A stretch of DNA of 64,000 nt, from positions 48,311,754 to 48,375,753 of the forward strand of contig OV884011.1 of assembly GCA_930367205.1 (NCBI GenBank). The letters run 5' to 3'. The position numbers and the translations under genes were made by a program. Within the stretch, counting starts at the first letter, position 1, and every line of letters starts with the position of its first letter. The notes below the pieces were generated by a model. The model worked only from the letters and a program-made list of their open reading frames with translations. It did not search any database and was not told where the DNA came from. The DNA is from Acanthosoma haemorrhoidale (Eukaryota > Arthropoda > Insecta > Hemiptera > Acanthosomatidae). This document shows, one piece after another, positions 1 through 14,000 of this stretch.

Positions 1-2970
1 GTATGGAATCACACTAATTATTACCAAAAAATGAAAATCGTACGGTCCCGGATCCAAGCCCCGTCTATGATTAAATTAGATCATAATTTAAGAAACTTAC
101 GGTGATTTAAGAAACTGCCCAGTCAGGGACCGAATCATGATTTGATATCGTTTCTTTGCTCTCTAGCTCGTATATGGTGTGAGTACATTTTAGGATGTAA
201 ATAATGAACTAATCTTTGATATAATAAATGGTGAGGCCAATAGTCCATTTAGGTCACAAAACAGATAATACTCCAAAACCCACCACCCAAGCTGAAAGTA
301 TCCACTAATTACTACGCTCAAGCTTCGAAAAGGAACCAACAAAGCGGACAGTGGTTTACACCCCACTGGAAGGCGAGTACAGACATACAAGGATTAATTG
401 CAGGCTGAAGAAGACACAAACAATGAATAGACAACATAACAGGGGGCTAATAAAGGCCGGGACCGTCTATAAATCCTGACTAACAGTCCCTGAAATAAGG
501 GATGAAAAGGGACTCTATGAAAAATGTATGATGGCGGCGGTTAGATGTCGGGTATAAACAGACGATTTGTCCATGGCTGGAGAAAATATCCGACCTCCAG
601 TGTTTCCAGCAAATCGGAGTATCTCTTCTGTTCGCTTCTTCCATCCCATGGCGCTTTATAGTTACATCCTGTCTCTGCGTCACTCTTATGTGTCCTTTTT
701 TGCAGCCATCATCCATGACAGTGATTTTCGTCCTTTTGGTAATTTAACAACTTTAACTGAATAGTTAACCCTTATTACATCCGGAAACTAAACTAATAGG
801 TATACAAAAACTATTGGGTTTAAAATAAAACTAGGAGGAAAACATCAAAACTTGATGGAATAGCATAAAAATTTAAATTTATACTATGTGAAAAAAGCTT
901 GGGGTCTTTCCCAATGTATCTTTTTTTATTGAAATGCCATATTCAGTTACGTTCCACCTATTCAGGATCTTCAGGACTACAATTCAGGTCTTGCAAAGGA
1001 AGGAAGCTCTAAGTGAAGCACCTTAAATGTGCTTGCCAGAATTAGTGTTAAGTGTTATGACGAAAGTGAGCTGTGCACTGTACTAGAACACGAGGATATG
1101 GGGAGGGGGGTCATGATTCCCCGCAACTCATCAGTTGCCATTTGCGGGTTATTCATTATTAATATTGATATAATTTGTAATTAGCATGTGTAAGGACGTC
1201 TAAAAACACTAATTGAACGATATTTATTCCTATGATTAATTCCTAACAAACTGTTTCTAACGCAATTGTCATAACAGAATTAACCTTTAGTCTTGAACTA
1301 TGAGTATCAGCCCCGAAGCAGTCAATACTACTGGGACATATCTCAAAATCACAATGGTCAAAGTGCACATTATATCAATTTAAACACGATGAGATATGAC
1401 AGCGATACCAGGCATTCCATAGCAGTCAACAAGTTCCTAGCATACTAGAAGTCTGAAGTCACTCTTCCGTCAAACAAAGATATAACTCTTCGCATTACAA
1501 AGATGGACAACATTAGCATAGGTAGCAGATTGATTGGCCGTGGTACAATTTCATTGTAAAATTATTATAGTCAAATATACACTTTTCGTTTTGAAACGCC
1601 TGAATTTTGTTGGTACTATCCCTTGTAACCGATAGACACCTTAATTGACTTATGTCATTGAGGTATTGTGGACCCTTCTTTATCTAGTTTAAAACTGCAG
1701 CAAATCAGAAGGAAGCTTGCAGTAAACCCAGCCGACAAACGATTGAGTCCTTGATAAGGCTGTAACCAGACTCACTGGAGAGAGGAAATATAATGGCGAC
1801 AGACAGACAGACAAGAGACAGATATCGACCCGGAGCGAAATGGTGGGGGGTGGATGAAGATGCGAGGGCGGAACCGTCATGTTTGCTCAATGTCAGGCTG
1901 TGATGGCCAATTAATACATATGTGGTCCTCGAGGGAGCGCGCATGGCCCGCTGATGCCGAATACAGATCTACAGCTCTATCGTATTTCATTATATGTTAG
2001 CTCGCTCCTCTTTGTGGTGAGCTAATTGTCTTATTGGCAGCATTGTATGCTAGTGAGCATATATCTCTATACCCTAATACCCTTAAATCGATTTACATAC
2101 GAACATCTGACTGATTGTAGTTGTCAAGGAAAGAATCTATTAGTTAACCCTGGTCTATCAAGTTGTGTTTGTTGGGACCTCCGATGATAACAGAAAGATG
2201 TAACATTTTCATAAAATGTATTTATGTATGACGTTTCGGTATACTTACTATTATGTCTGTATCAGCTCCTAATAGCAAGGAAATGAAAGGGACATGCTAA
2301 AAATAGTAAGCAATCGCTATTAAAAGTGAAACATAGATAAAACATACATACGAAATCCTGGTGAATAGTTATTAGCAATAATTTTAATTATTTAAGACTT
2401 ATTAGGGTGGAAATCAAATTTCATCTGAATCAAAGATCGTCCTAAGCCAACATCCCAACCAAATATAAATTTAAGTCTAACTATGTAATCTCAGGTGCTA
2501 AAATACTCAATTATGATTAATATAACTGAACTCACAACTAAAGGACACATATCGACCATAAAGATTATTATTGTCAATTTGAACGAACTTAAATACGGGA
2601 AACAATTTTAATGCCAGCTTTAACAAACTTATTGCAATTGTAGCGCACTGACTCATAACATAGGTTAAGACATTTTGTTTAAAACCCTCTTCAACATGTG
2701 TGTCAAAATCAGGGATTAGGCCGATAGATACTAACGAGACTCTGATGTTACGAGAATATGATTTTTTAAAACACTTGTTAGATGATCGTGAAAATAACGA
2801 TTGGTTATTTTCGATCAAAAATACTCCACATGTTTTAGGTATATAGTCTTGGTCACCGAAAATCGCTTTTTCCGACTAAAAAATGACAAAAATCAGCTAG
2901 ACCGACATTAAATATTTGAGCCTTCTATACCACGTTACCAAAACTTTATTTTCTAGAATATCATTAGCTT
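1..2970. other. Non-genic AT-rich stretch
   Basis: No ORF here looks conserved. The first 60 bases share a short motif (TAATTATTACCAAAAAA) with the tail of the SINE-like element near 27.05 kb, so they may be the end of a truncated copy. Two islands of visibly higher GC lie at about 480-750 and 1690-1970. Their ORFs in opposite strands and frames overlap, as expected of non-coding DNA. Confidence 0.5.
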
Positions 2971-2984
2971 TACCACCTTTAATG

Positions 2985-3030
2985 GGTCATAGTAAAGGCA
3001 GATTGTAATTTCATCATAATAAAGTTGTTG
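2985..3030 (+). repeat. 3' tail fragment of a LINE-like repeat
   Basis: The segment reading GGCAGATTGTAATTTCATCA followed by TAATAAAG matches the 3' ends of two longer copies, near 7600-7630 and 44525-44550. It is therefore probably a severely 5'-truncated copy of the same retroelement tail. It is followed by an A-rich AAAATAAAATAAAAA stretch, as expected of a LINE end. Confidence 0.5.
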
Positions 3031-4187
3031 AAAATAAAAAATAAAATAAAAAATGTGTCCTCAACCACGCGGAAAAAAGTCAGAACAATAAACTCTTACT
3101 ATCTTCTGACCAGCAGCTTGAGAAATATTTTTTTTAAGATTTCCGGTTATTGTTCCTAAAAACTGATCAGCATATTTCCTAGTGTTGAGTGATATATCTT
3201 CCAAAATTTCAATTAGATTGAGTCATTTTTACAACTAGAATCGCATTACAAACGTACATACAAACATTTAGAAAGAACGACAGGCAACGATGGTCATGTA
3301 GAGACTTAACAAATTTCTTCATCTACCATCTTCGCGCTCAATCCATCTGAATCACTAATCACTTTTTTTATTTTTTCGGAGATTCTCGTTAACAGTGATT
3401 CTAATTCTAATGTGGATAAATAATTATATATTGTAATGTTAGTCTTAGTATTAAGAAATATTAACGTTATTATTAATAAAGTTAATATTAAGAAATATTA
3501 TTATAGTTACATTCCCATAGAGGATTTAGATAAAAGATAGTGGAGATAAGAACACTGACCAATAGGAACAGTCCATGATAATAACGTAGGGGGAAATGGG
3601 GAATAGGATGCAAGGGAGCTGCGAAAGAGATATGTTTTGGTAAGGGCGGCTGAAGAAGTAAAACCAGACGATGAGAAGAAGTATGTCGGCAGCCATGATT
3701 AAGAGTTTGAAGCATTAAGGGGTGAGATCCCTTGATATTCCATTCTTGAAGAATGTCGGGCGTATGATGGAAGAAGGTGAAGAAGAACACACGGCGGAAG
3801 GAAGGCATCTCCCATCGAGGTTTTAATAACATAACGTGTACGTATCTCTTACGAACAGTGACTACCTGATATGATTTACTAGTCTCCACCGTTAGAGACA
3901 GTTTTTAAGTGTGCATAATTAGTGCTACCTGTTAATATTAAGAATAGATAAGATTATATTAGATTAAAAGAACGAATGTTAAGTTTCTCTGAGCCCAACC
4001 TGGGTTTTATAATTATTAAAGTAGTAAAATCGACAATAAATCAATGATTAAGAAATCGTTTAATATCCCGACTAGTAAATTCATTACAATATATTGTATA
4101 AACGGAAGACTCAAATAAGTATTTTAATGGCAAAAATGTTTTTATGCTCAGACTTTTGTAATAAACTGATCGTTCCTCCTCCGGGAT
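3031..4187. other. Non-genic stretch with one GC-raised island
   Basis: Mostly AT-rich. A GC-raised island at about 3490-3890 is open on the minus strand in two overlapping frames. One, at 3696-3526, gives a 56-residue hydrophobic ORF with an ATG. No family is recognised, and I do not call it a gene. Confidence 0.4.
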
Positions 4188-4282
4188 CAGCAATAATACC
4201 TTATTCTGTACTAATAATGCTAGTCTGTACTAATAATGCTAGTATGTAGCAATAATACCTTATTCTGTACTAATAATGCTAG
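4188..4282. repeat. 59-bp tandem duplication
   Basis: A unit starting CAATAATACCTTATTCTGTA occurs at 4191 and again at 4250, a period of 59 bp. Inside it the sub-motif CTGTACTAATAATGCTAG is itself repeated. This is a small minisatellite with no coding content. Confidence 0.8.
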
Positions 4283-6785
4283 CTGCTGAACAATATTGCT
4301 GTATGAAATATTTATAATTGCTCTAGGATGTTTGTGGAAGGGTATAATTAAATAATAAAACTCCAGTCTCACCAAAATACAGTATTTATTCACCGATAAC
4401 GTTTTGACAACTCAAATTAAGCTGACATCTTCAGTGGCCGAGTGATGGTGGGAAAAATCTATAACGTTAAAAAAGATTTATAAGAATATAGAATTTTAGG
4501 TTTGCTAATTCTCCCGAATTTACCCTACGATTCCTTAGGAAGGGGGGGATTTATTTATAATTATTTGTTACAATAACGCTAACTGGTGTATGACCGGCCA
4601 ACCTGTATAAACCCCGGTTTATCCCTTATTAGCGAGTCCGTCTAGATGTGAGGAGGTAGGCCGGACCCACTCACAATGGGCCAGGTAGCCACGGCACACA
4701 CAATAGCTGTTGACTCTTGGCTAATCCCTGCCTTCCGCTACAGCCCTTATCCTTCAAGGATATCCTTCCTCGTCAGGAGTCAGCGAGAGTACAGGTGGCT
4801 TCTTTTGTATCCTCAGCCCTCCTTAGGGCTTCAGATTAGAGGACAATGCTGTTTACCGGAGCGTTCTGCCATTCACCGCTCATCTCAGTGTCGATCGTGA
4901 TGTTCGCGCTGACTTTTCAATAATTTACAAGCCAGTTTAGGTATAAGCAATTTTCATCAGTGAGCCCCAAGTGAAATGCTCTACTTTCGATTTTCTTCTC
5001 ACCGATTGTGTGCATGTGCGTTAAACCAAATGATTCAAACTATCAGAAATTTTAAATGAATATTCAACAGCAACTCGGAATATCCTGATTAATTTTAGAT
5101 AACGATAACGGGATGTATACGGGAACAAATATTAAATGTGAAAAAATTCGGCCAGTTTCACCACAAAAATTATAGGAGTCCATAATACCCCTGTGCAAGC
5201 GGTGAAGTTGCGAGTCACCGTGGGGCTCGGAACCGTATGTCCATACATCCATGCATGTCCATGACTGTGAGCTACGTGCCTTACTTTGCGAGCGCGAGTC
5301 GTGTATGAACAGCCCTGCTACCAATACACTCCCACTCCGAGCACTAGTCACGAATGGGGGTAGAGGGGTGGAACCTTCCTGGGTGGAACTAACCCTAATA
5401 AATAATATTAAAATACAAATAATTAAATTGTTTGTAAAAATGGGAGATTGTTATAAAAAGTGAACTCATTCATAGTATATTTTCATCACATCCCTACAGT
5501 ACATAATAACTAATATACGTACGTTCGATTGTATGTTCCAAATTGTACCTCCGTGGCTATGGAGAAAATCCCCCGTGCTACCACCTCTTGTTGCAACATC
5601 ACTTCTACGCAGGGTGAGTAGGTTGTAGTTCAATAGTAGGTTGAGAGAGTGCGTGAGAGCCACTGATGCTCATGACATAAGAGGAGAATGATGGCAGAAC
5701 CCAGAACAGTGAAGCAATGTTCACTGAATTTCCCTGTGCCGCTTCCAATTTACTCTGTGAGGAGGATTCTAGGGATGGGGGATGAAACTAATCTTGCTAA
5801 GGGGTTTAAAATAATTTTCCAACAACCTCAGCTGATATAAAAAATACATCATTTCTAAATTCACGTTCACTAACTGTTTAACTCCCAGTTTATCATCGTT
5901 GTTTTCGACATATGTCTACTACATTTTTTTTTCCAGTAGCTATGAAGGAAAATTAACAAGACCAAAGAGGTTGGGACATTGAAGCAACAAAGAGATGGGA
6001 GACACCGGAGCCGCAGTGTCGCTATCTCTGGTGATGATCGGACATCTGCCAGCCATCTGTTTGCACTGCCGCGTCCTGGACACTTGTGAAAACATTCAAT
6101 CCCGCCGACCAGAGCTCATTAAACCCCACTTATGCTCCCATATAGAGGTAGATAGCATCGAGCAACCACCGACTCGCTCTATCTCAAATCGGATATCGGG
6201 TGTCTCTTTTGTTGGTCATTCGTCGCCTGTTTTGTTTGCCTAATGGTGCTTCTGATGTCTCCCCGCTTCCAGCTAACCTGCTTAGGAATCCTTTCACGGT
6301 ATCTTTCGCCCCGGTCGAGCTTGTATACATAGATTAATTTTTGAATAGGCGAGGGTATGTCACAGAGGATTCAAGCTTAAGATTGCTGCTGAAGTGCTGA
6401 GCCCGTGTGGTGGAGCAGTATATCGACTAGACTAATACAAGATATATTCTTTTACCATAAATAAAAACAAAATAATGAACGTATGATGTAACCGTAAAAT
6501 ATCGATGAAGAGTTCACAAAAAAAAAAGATTTGTCTTAACACTGTTGGACATCGTGTTAAATATTCGACTCTAACATGTCCTGTAACTGTGGAGAAAAAT
6601 CAGTAATTGAAATATAAAGTACCTGCTCCAGACGTGGGACCGACCCTTTTCTTATTTAATGCTTCTCGCATATTTTCTGTAATTAATTCTTAGTTAAAAT
6701 ATAAAGGAACGTAAATTTGGGTGTTGTTAAATTTAAAATTTATTTTAAAACCAAAGGCGGATCAAAGTTAATAAAGATAAATGTT
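4283..6785. other. Non-genic stretch with GC-raised islands
   Basis: Islands of higher GC occur at about 4570-4900, 5180-5390 and 5970-6340 within AT-rich DNA. ORFs of 65-95 residues occur on both strands and do not resemble a known family. The islands could be unrecognised transposon pieces, non-coding exons or regulatory sequence; the sequence alone does not decide. Confidence 0.4.
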
Positions 6786-7640
6786 CCCACATTACCTTTA
6801 ACCTCTGCTGCAAGGCCTGTCCACCGGTTTTTTTAATTCCATTCCTCTTCCTGTATCCGATACAGTAAGGTATTTAGGCTTCTATTTTGACAAAAGGCAT
6901 GGAACCCACACATGACTGTAAAAAGACAAGAACTAAACAGATGCTTTGGACAACTGCATAGACTACTTCAAATGACATCCCATCTCTCAATAGAAAATAA
7001 ATTACTAATTTACAAAGTTATACTGAAGCCAATCTGGACATACGGAATAGAGCTATGGGGGACAGCAAAAAAGTCGAACATCAAGCGCATCCAATCCTCT
7101 CAATCAAAAGTCCTGAGAACAATAGTAAATGCCCCTTATTACGTCAGCAAGAAAACCCTTCATAATGACCTTAATATACCATACATTCTTGAACTCATCC
7201 CTTCCAAGTTCATACAAATCCATAGTAACCTATCCAACAATCCCTAGCACAGTCATTACACTGCGCCACTCACCCCTATAATCCTCCTCGGAGACTAAAG
7301 TAGCAGTGGCATCGTGACCTCCTGTAAATCATGTCAGTGGGAGTCCTGGCAATGGCCAGTTTCTCTAATCTATTCCGTAGCGTATGTGGCTCTCGCGCTC
7401 GTATCCAGTTACGCGGCTGACGGAGGAACGTTGGGGACTTCCTAAGACTCGGCTTCCTCTTTCGCATGCGAGGGAGGTGACACAACTTTATGGATTTAGG
7501 AGATCTCTGGACTGTTTGTAAATACAGTATAAATGAGTGAGTGAATGAAAATTGTAAATATGGTTTGAACGAGAAAATGTATTACATTTACTTATTGCCC
7601 AATAAAGCAGATTGTAATTTTATCATAATAAACAAGTTTC
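6786..7640 (+). mobile_element. Jockey-like non-LTR retrotransposon, 3' fragment
   Basis: The end of a LINE reverse-transcriptase ORF is followed by about 380 bp of 3' UTR ending in an AATAAA-containing tail (GCAGATTGTAATTTTATCAT then AATAAAC). The 5' part is absent, which is the usual LINE truncation. The 3' UTR from about 7340 onward matches a second copy at about 44240-44560, and the last ~30 bases match a third at about 2985. That shows a multicopy family. Confidence 0.75.
6806..7247 (+). pseudogene. Jockey-like reverse transcriptase C-terminal remnant
   Basis: This is the C-terminal part of a LINE reverse transcriptase, which would copy the element's RNA at the target site. Short matches typical of the Jockey-clade C-terminus are readable: a VRYLGFYFDKR stretch at about 6865-6900, then in a shifted frame the ORF at 6912-7247. 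This carries ELNRCFGQLHRLL, NKLLIYKVILKPIWTYGIEL and a P-Y-Y-V-S segment followed by an N-D-L-N-I-P motif. The catalytic palm (YADD) is missing, and a frameshift lies around 6900, so it cannot be functional. The family call rests on these characteristic motifs; the subclade is inferred. Confidence 0.8.
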
Positions 7641-7739
7641 AATATAATTAATTGGTATTTAATAAAACATATACTGTTTCATAATTTTGAGATAGGTATC
7701 AAATTAAAGGTCTCGTTATCATCCCAAGTGTTCAAAACT

Positions 7740-8060
7740 ATCATAATGTTCACAACTTTAACTCAACTAGTGTTTTTTTTTTAGAGGAATGACAGTTTTA
7801 TTTGATACCCCAATTATATATAATCATCTGTAAATTTAAAGGAGCCATGAAAGAAAAAAAGAAAATAAATAAATATTTTTCTATCACATTAAGTAGATTA
7901 TCAAATTTAAGACATTAATACTATATGAATTAAAAACTATTTAGAGGAATATTATGTAATATCTGTTGGGGGTTAAGTGGTCTATTGTTACGTCAAGTCA
8001 TTAATGCTCTCATCAAAATTGTTTGAAGCTGCATTATTGCCTTTTACGTTTTTAAATTTT
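7740..8060 (+). repeat. Diverged AT-rich repeat, copy 1
   Basis: The order of motifs here is shared with two later copies: a TTTTTTTTTAGAG run, then AATAAATATTTTTCTATCA, then a GTGG-TCTATTGTTA segment, then a CTCATCAAAATTG segment and a TGCAT. The copies at about 15030-15370 and 15395-15620 keep the order with many substitutions. The repeat has no coding content and no recognised family. Confidence 0.5.
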
Positions 8061-11000
8061 GATTGATCCCCTATTTAAATGTAACGTAAACTTTCATTTG
8101 ATACTTTTACATATTTACTCGAACAGCGATGCTAAAAATAAAAGCAACCGTATGAAAAATAATCAATTATTTATAATTTAAAAAAAAAATATATTCCCCT
8201 ACCTTATTGAGAAGTATATGAAATCACAAATATGCGTCTTTTATTAGGTTTAAGGCCATAATTGCAACTTCAGTAACAGTTCAATATAATAAAATCGTGT
8301 TTGAAACCGCAAAGAAACCATTTTTTGTGAGATGGAACATACTCTACTTGAATTCTCTTACTCATCCTTAGCATCAACTCATAGTAAATATATCCTGCCA
8401 TTTGAATTTGTGACTTTTGTGTCACTCACTATCTATAAAGCAATCACTTTCAACAAAAGAGCACTTTCACTTATTTTGGTTCCAAAATTGGTAAATGTTT
8501 GAAAAGATTGTTAAGTAAAGGGTGATACCTCCCAGGAGTTTTGTACTGTGAGTGAAACTCAGCCGGTCCGTTGGCAAAACATAAAGGATTAGCAGGACAA
8601 TGGTCTGTTTGTTATCTCGATTTCTGTGAAGGGCTGTCTGTCAAAGAGCTAAATGACACATGTGTGAATGGAAGTGTAGTAAGGACAGAATATATTGGAC
8701 TGTCAAAGTTGACAAAGGATCAAAAATAAAAATGAATCTGCCTTATTTTCATCTCCATTAACAAAAATTTTATGAAGCGATGTGGTTTCAATTAAAGTTG
8801 GCATTTACGAGCCAACACTGTTAGTACAAATTCACATTTTACAAATTTGTGTTTCAAACAATTATATAAGACACAGATCAATTATTTTCTTCCTCATGTA
8901 TAAGAATGAATACAATGGTTACAAAAATTTGAACCCTTTCCCTCTACTAATATTTTTTTTTTGGGGTTTGAGTAATTTTTGTTGTTGTTTAGAGTCATAG
9001 GACGATTATTGTGAAGAAAGTTGTCTCAAAGTCTTAGCCTTTATCACTTTACCACTTGATGGAATCCGGAAAACACCTAGTCGACGTAAATAGGATTCAT
9101 TCATAATAACGGATTCGGGTATCTTATACTTTAGTTACGACGATAAAAGCTTTATAAAATAGTAACCAAGTCCTTAGACTAAAATTTGAGAGTAATACTG
9201 ATTATATCAACCCACTCGCGATAAAAATAATATTAAAATGACGACATTAACAACCCTGATAAAATATAGCAATTTCGTGGCAGGAGGTAATAGATCTTCC
9301 CACTAACATAAGAGAAATAATATTGTAAAGAGTAACACTTCAAAAAGACACAAGCACATTAATATTTATACTGCGTCAAAATTATTCTTTCAAAAGAAGC
9401 TCTCTACAAAATATTTTATTATTGATATTACATAAACAGTCACCCTTCCGTCTTTTCCAGGCATCCTCTGGACTAGAGTTTAAACAAAACAATTAAATTT
9501 ATTTACATACCAAACACTGAAACAATAAATAATAAAATTGCCAAAAATCCAAAGATCAAAAGGCTACATTTTATATAATATATGACAACGGGAGGTAATT
9601 TTAGATTGAAATAAAACTAGTTAAGGGCACTAGCGATGCCATTATTTCACTATTTTAATGATTTTCTTATTGACTAAATGATTATAAATTATTAATTACA
9701 TCTCTATCGCCCTCAAGTCTTCAATCATGAGGACAAATCGTGTCATAAATAGTTTCTGGATGTGACTTGATAAAACTTTAAATTCAAAAAGAATAATAGA
9801 TATTAGGCAGAATTTTTTAGCGATAGTTAAATCTTGATCATACCAAACCAAGAACAAAAGTCAATTGCCACGATCTCACCTTAGACAAAAGACTTACATG
9901 AAACACTCTTATACAAACAAATACAAGATAAGAACCGGGAAAATGTTCCAAGTTACTTCTGCTTGACGCCAGATCAAAATTGATGCTTAATTTCGAACTA
10001 GTTATGTACTCTACACCGAAAATTACTTCGGGTCTTTGTCTATGGGGCACTGCAGAAAATTGTAATATTTTCAAATTCCAACCCGTGTAATCTGAAATTC
10101 TTCATAAAATAGACAAAGCATCATTTTGAGACTAAAATTATACATTGAACCTAGATTTAAGTAACCCTTGTATTTCCTAAATTAACTATTCCATGTATAA
10201 TAACAGCCAGAGCTAGCGCACATTTTCATTTTCATAGTTTCATGCTACAGAATTATTACTAAATCACATTGATATACTAAGGAGTAGCTTCATTACAATG
10301 CACTCAAAATTATTATACACAATACCTGGCAGCCAAACCAAATATCTTCTCAGGCTTCCGTTTTTATATATTAACTTAAAATTGGATATTTTTTATGGTC
10401 ACTATTACAGAACAGTCCGACATACCTAAGTAGTCACCTTCTAAATAGTGTTTTCTTCATGCTCAGTAACGATCATTTTAGCAGTATACCTCCGAATGGG
10501 GATTATCTCTTGATTTCCACTTCATCCCCTGAGAGCTGGTGACCACCCTAACCCCATGCCCCCCTTGAACAGCCCTCAGTCACACGGCCGCTATATTAGA
10601 CTATGTATACAGGAGGCCCTGAGAAAGACCCCCCGTCTCTCCGGCGATGTGCGGGAGTACACAACAATTGATTTATAATGCCCCGAGACGAATGGGCTAT
10701 CCATTAGAATTGGTTTCTCGGATCATTTAACTCCGCAGTGACTATTCACTGTTACTCTGCTGAGGCTAATATACACAGGCGCGCACAGTCATTACACATT
10801 ATACCCTCCGGCGGAGTCTCTTTTACATTTTCTGACCACCGTCCGACATCATTCTTCTTCTTCAGCTGAGGATCGATAAAGAGCACTTCATCTGCCTATA
10901 AGGGCAGAGGGTGACAGGGGAGGGTAAGTGGTCCACTGACTTGCAACTTGTGCGCAAAACTGGAGAAAAAAGAAACTAATCAATATTTTTGACCAAAACT

Positions 11001-14000
11001 GATTCAGTTTATTCGTAAAACCAAGCCGGTCAAGCTTATGAACCGGTGCTTGAGAAATCTTCAAACCTTTTCACGTTTAATTTTTTTAATACTTCCCAAT
11101 GTTTTTTTTTAACAACCAGCATATTTCATGCTATTGTGAAATATTCCTTTGAAATGTCAGCAAGATTTAATCATTTTTATGATTACTATGGTAGAACATC
11201 CAGTCAGAGAATCTAAAGATTGTCCTATCCGAAAAAAAGTAGAACCTCTCCCACTGCATTTTAACTTGAATAACTTTGCAGCTTATTAACTTTTAATAAA
11301 ATTGATCACGGCTATGAAGTGTTAATATCTCATTTTTAAGCCAGTTTGGGACTTATCAAAGGGCTGTCAGTTTTAGTATTTCGATCCTCAATGGTACATA
11401 CAATTTCGATTCAGCTAACTGTATTCTAATGCTTGATTCTTCCTTCTTCAAAAAACATACTCCTCGTTTATGTTAATGACAAGTTAAGAAGTCCATTGGC
11501 GTAACAGAATTTTCAATAACTGTCTCACGCGACCTTGCGCCAAAAACTATTATATCTATGGACTGATGGTTGAATTATTCATAGATGAAATATAACGACT
11601 CTGAAAAGAATTGAAAGCGTAATTTTCATAAAACTCCAATCTTCAAAATTAATTGTGAGCTTGAATGAAATATTTTTTAGAAAACATCATGGAGTTTGCA
11701 ACCAGCAAACTGTATTTTTTAACCTGCTATTTTTAACCGTGACAATAGCATTTAACACGATAGTTAGTGGCTCGAAACAGAATTGAAAAGAAATATATTT
11801 ATTCTTTTGTTTCATAAAGATATTTCGAAATACAATTAAGTTTAATTTCTTCTATAGAAAAAAATCAGTTTCAAAACAATAAATATAAAATACTTTTAAT
11901 GTATTGATAAATAGAAAAGTTTGGTAAATCTAATTATATTTCAAACCATTAAATTTTATTTCTATAAAATAGTAGTAAGGTAAGATTTTCAACATTAATA
12001 CTGACTATCATTCTGCGTCATTGCTTCCATGCAATCACAAGTATGGTCATGCTGATTAGCATTTTTACACTACACACTCCACAGTCCATTTTCCAGATAT
12101 CATGGCAGATCATGGAATACTTTCCAGTCCGACATACACCAATCGAGGTCAGTGAAAACATTCCCATTCGTTGACGTTCAGAAATATACTTGGAATCACA
12201 GATAGCTCTTGTTCGAACTGGGTCAATGATACATCAGGAGTTGACGAGTCAACACAGCTCACGTATCGACGGAGATCATACTCACTCTTTTATGTTGCAT
12301 GGATCTCCATATTTTTCCTTCAGCTTATCATAAAGTCCTAAAGTATTTTTTGAAAGCAGATTATTTAAACTTTAAGAGACATAATTTAAATATTAAACTT
12401 TCAAGTTATCAATGTACTTTTTATATTACTGGTGAAGTGATGCTGCCTAATTTCATTGTACCGCTGCATTAAACATCACACTGGAACTGTCAACAATAGA
12501 TATTTTATAAATAGAATAAAATCTTAGCATACATTTGTTTTCAGAAAAAAAAGTCGTTGACAGTTTATACATAATTGAGTACAATGCATCATTAAAATTA
12601 TCAACAAAGATTTAGTAAATAAATTACCCAAAGAGAGTCCAATATATACAAAAATGATCGAAGCTACCTGAAATATTATTGGTATATTCATCCTATATTT
12701 GTTTTTACTAAGATTTATAACGTAAAGTATGATAACACCAAAAAAAAAAGTGAACTTAAAATCTGTTGGCCTTTACATCAATCAGGACAAGAGATCTTGG
12801 ATGTCATATTCAACTCAGCATATACATTTTTTTATTACTAATTAATATATTAATGACTCTTTATTATTTTTAAGGGGGCATATTTTATTTTTGAGCATCG
12901 TCAGAGCATCAAATGTATCTATGATGCAAAATATCATACCTCTTCAAAAAAGGTTGAGTTAAAAGTTCGTTAGTGACATATTTAATTATAGTTTGAAATA
13001 AAACAAATCACAAATTGCATATTCTTAATTAAGATATCGAGAGTTTTAATTTTTAAGACTGGGGGTATACTCAAAATAGTATAATTTTTCCGAATACCAA
13101 TTAATTAGTTCTTTCAGGAGATCTTTATAGAGATGGTTATATTTTTCATGTACATCATATTTCTCATAATATCCAATAGTAAACTTTCATGTATCTAGCT
13201 TGCACCGACGAAGTCCTAAATTTCAAATTTAGCCCATTTTTGAAAATTTTGGTCACTAAAAAATGACTTATTTTTAGACAAACGATTTTTTTTTTTTTTC
13301 ATATTGATTTATTTTCAACTGTGTACTGAAAATAAACCTATGAATGAGATTATGAATATATAATAGTAACAAATAGGCATGAATGACTCGATGGAAGAAC
13401 GTCCAGTGATCTCTCCCCATGAAGATTATGTTGATGGAAGTTCATTTAAATTAATAAGCCCCTACTCAAGTTCCTTAGCAGGAAAGTCTTGTACTTGCTA
13501 GTTAAGTACGTAAGGTGTCCGTCTATTTTTAAATGGAATTGACTGTAAAGAGTATTAATGCACGTGTGGGATTCGTAAGTATCTGTGTAGGGAATAAACA
13601 AATATTTAAAATAATCAGCTGTACATTAGTTCTTAATTGAACTGCCAGAGTGCTGCACTCGTTGGCATTTAGTTGCCTTGAATTCATGTAGTTCTATATC
13701 AGAGCACAGAGTGCAGCAAATCCCATCTTTGGCATTGTCAAACTGTCATCTAAAGGGTTTTACCTCAACTAATTTATTCCTGAAAGAAAAGATGTTTTCG
13801 TACCTTCAATTTTTTAGGAAATTTTCTTATTATTTTTGGTTTCATTTAAATCTTTTATCTTAGTCAAAAAACCTGACTTTTTTTTTTTGTTTCACGCCCT
13901 TTTTATTAATTTTATACACATTTTAACAAAATATAAATCCTAAATTCAACCTATTTACAAAATTGTACTTCCTGTTTATTATATTTACTGTGTACCTACA

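Noticed and set aside
190..764. Small ORFs of 65-78 codons on both strands
   Set aside because: Overlapping on opposite strands, no recognised motif and no splice or poly(A) context.
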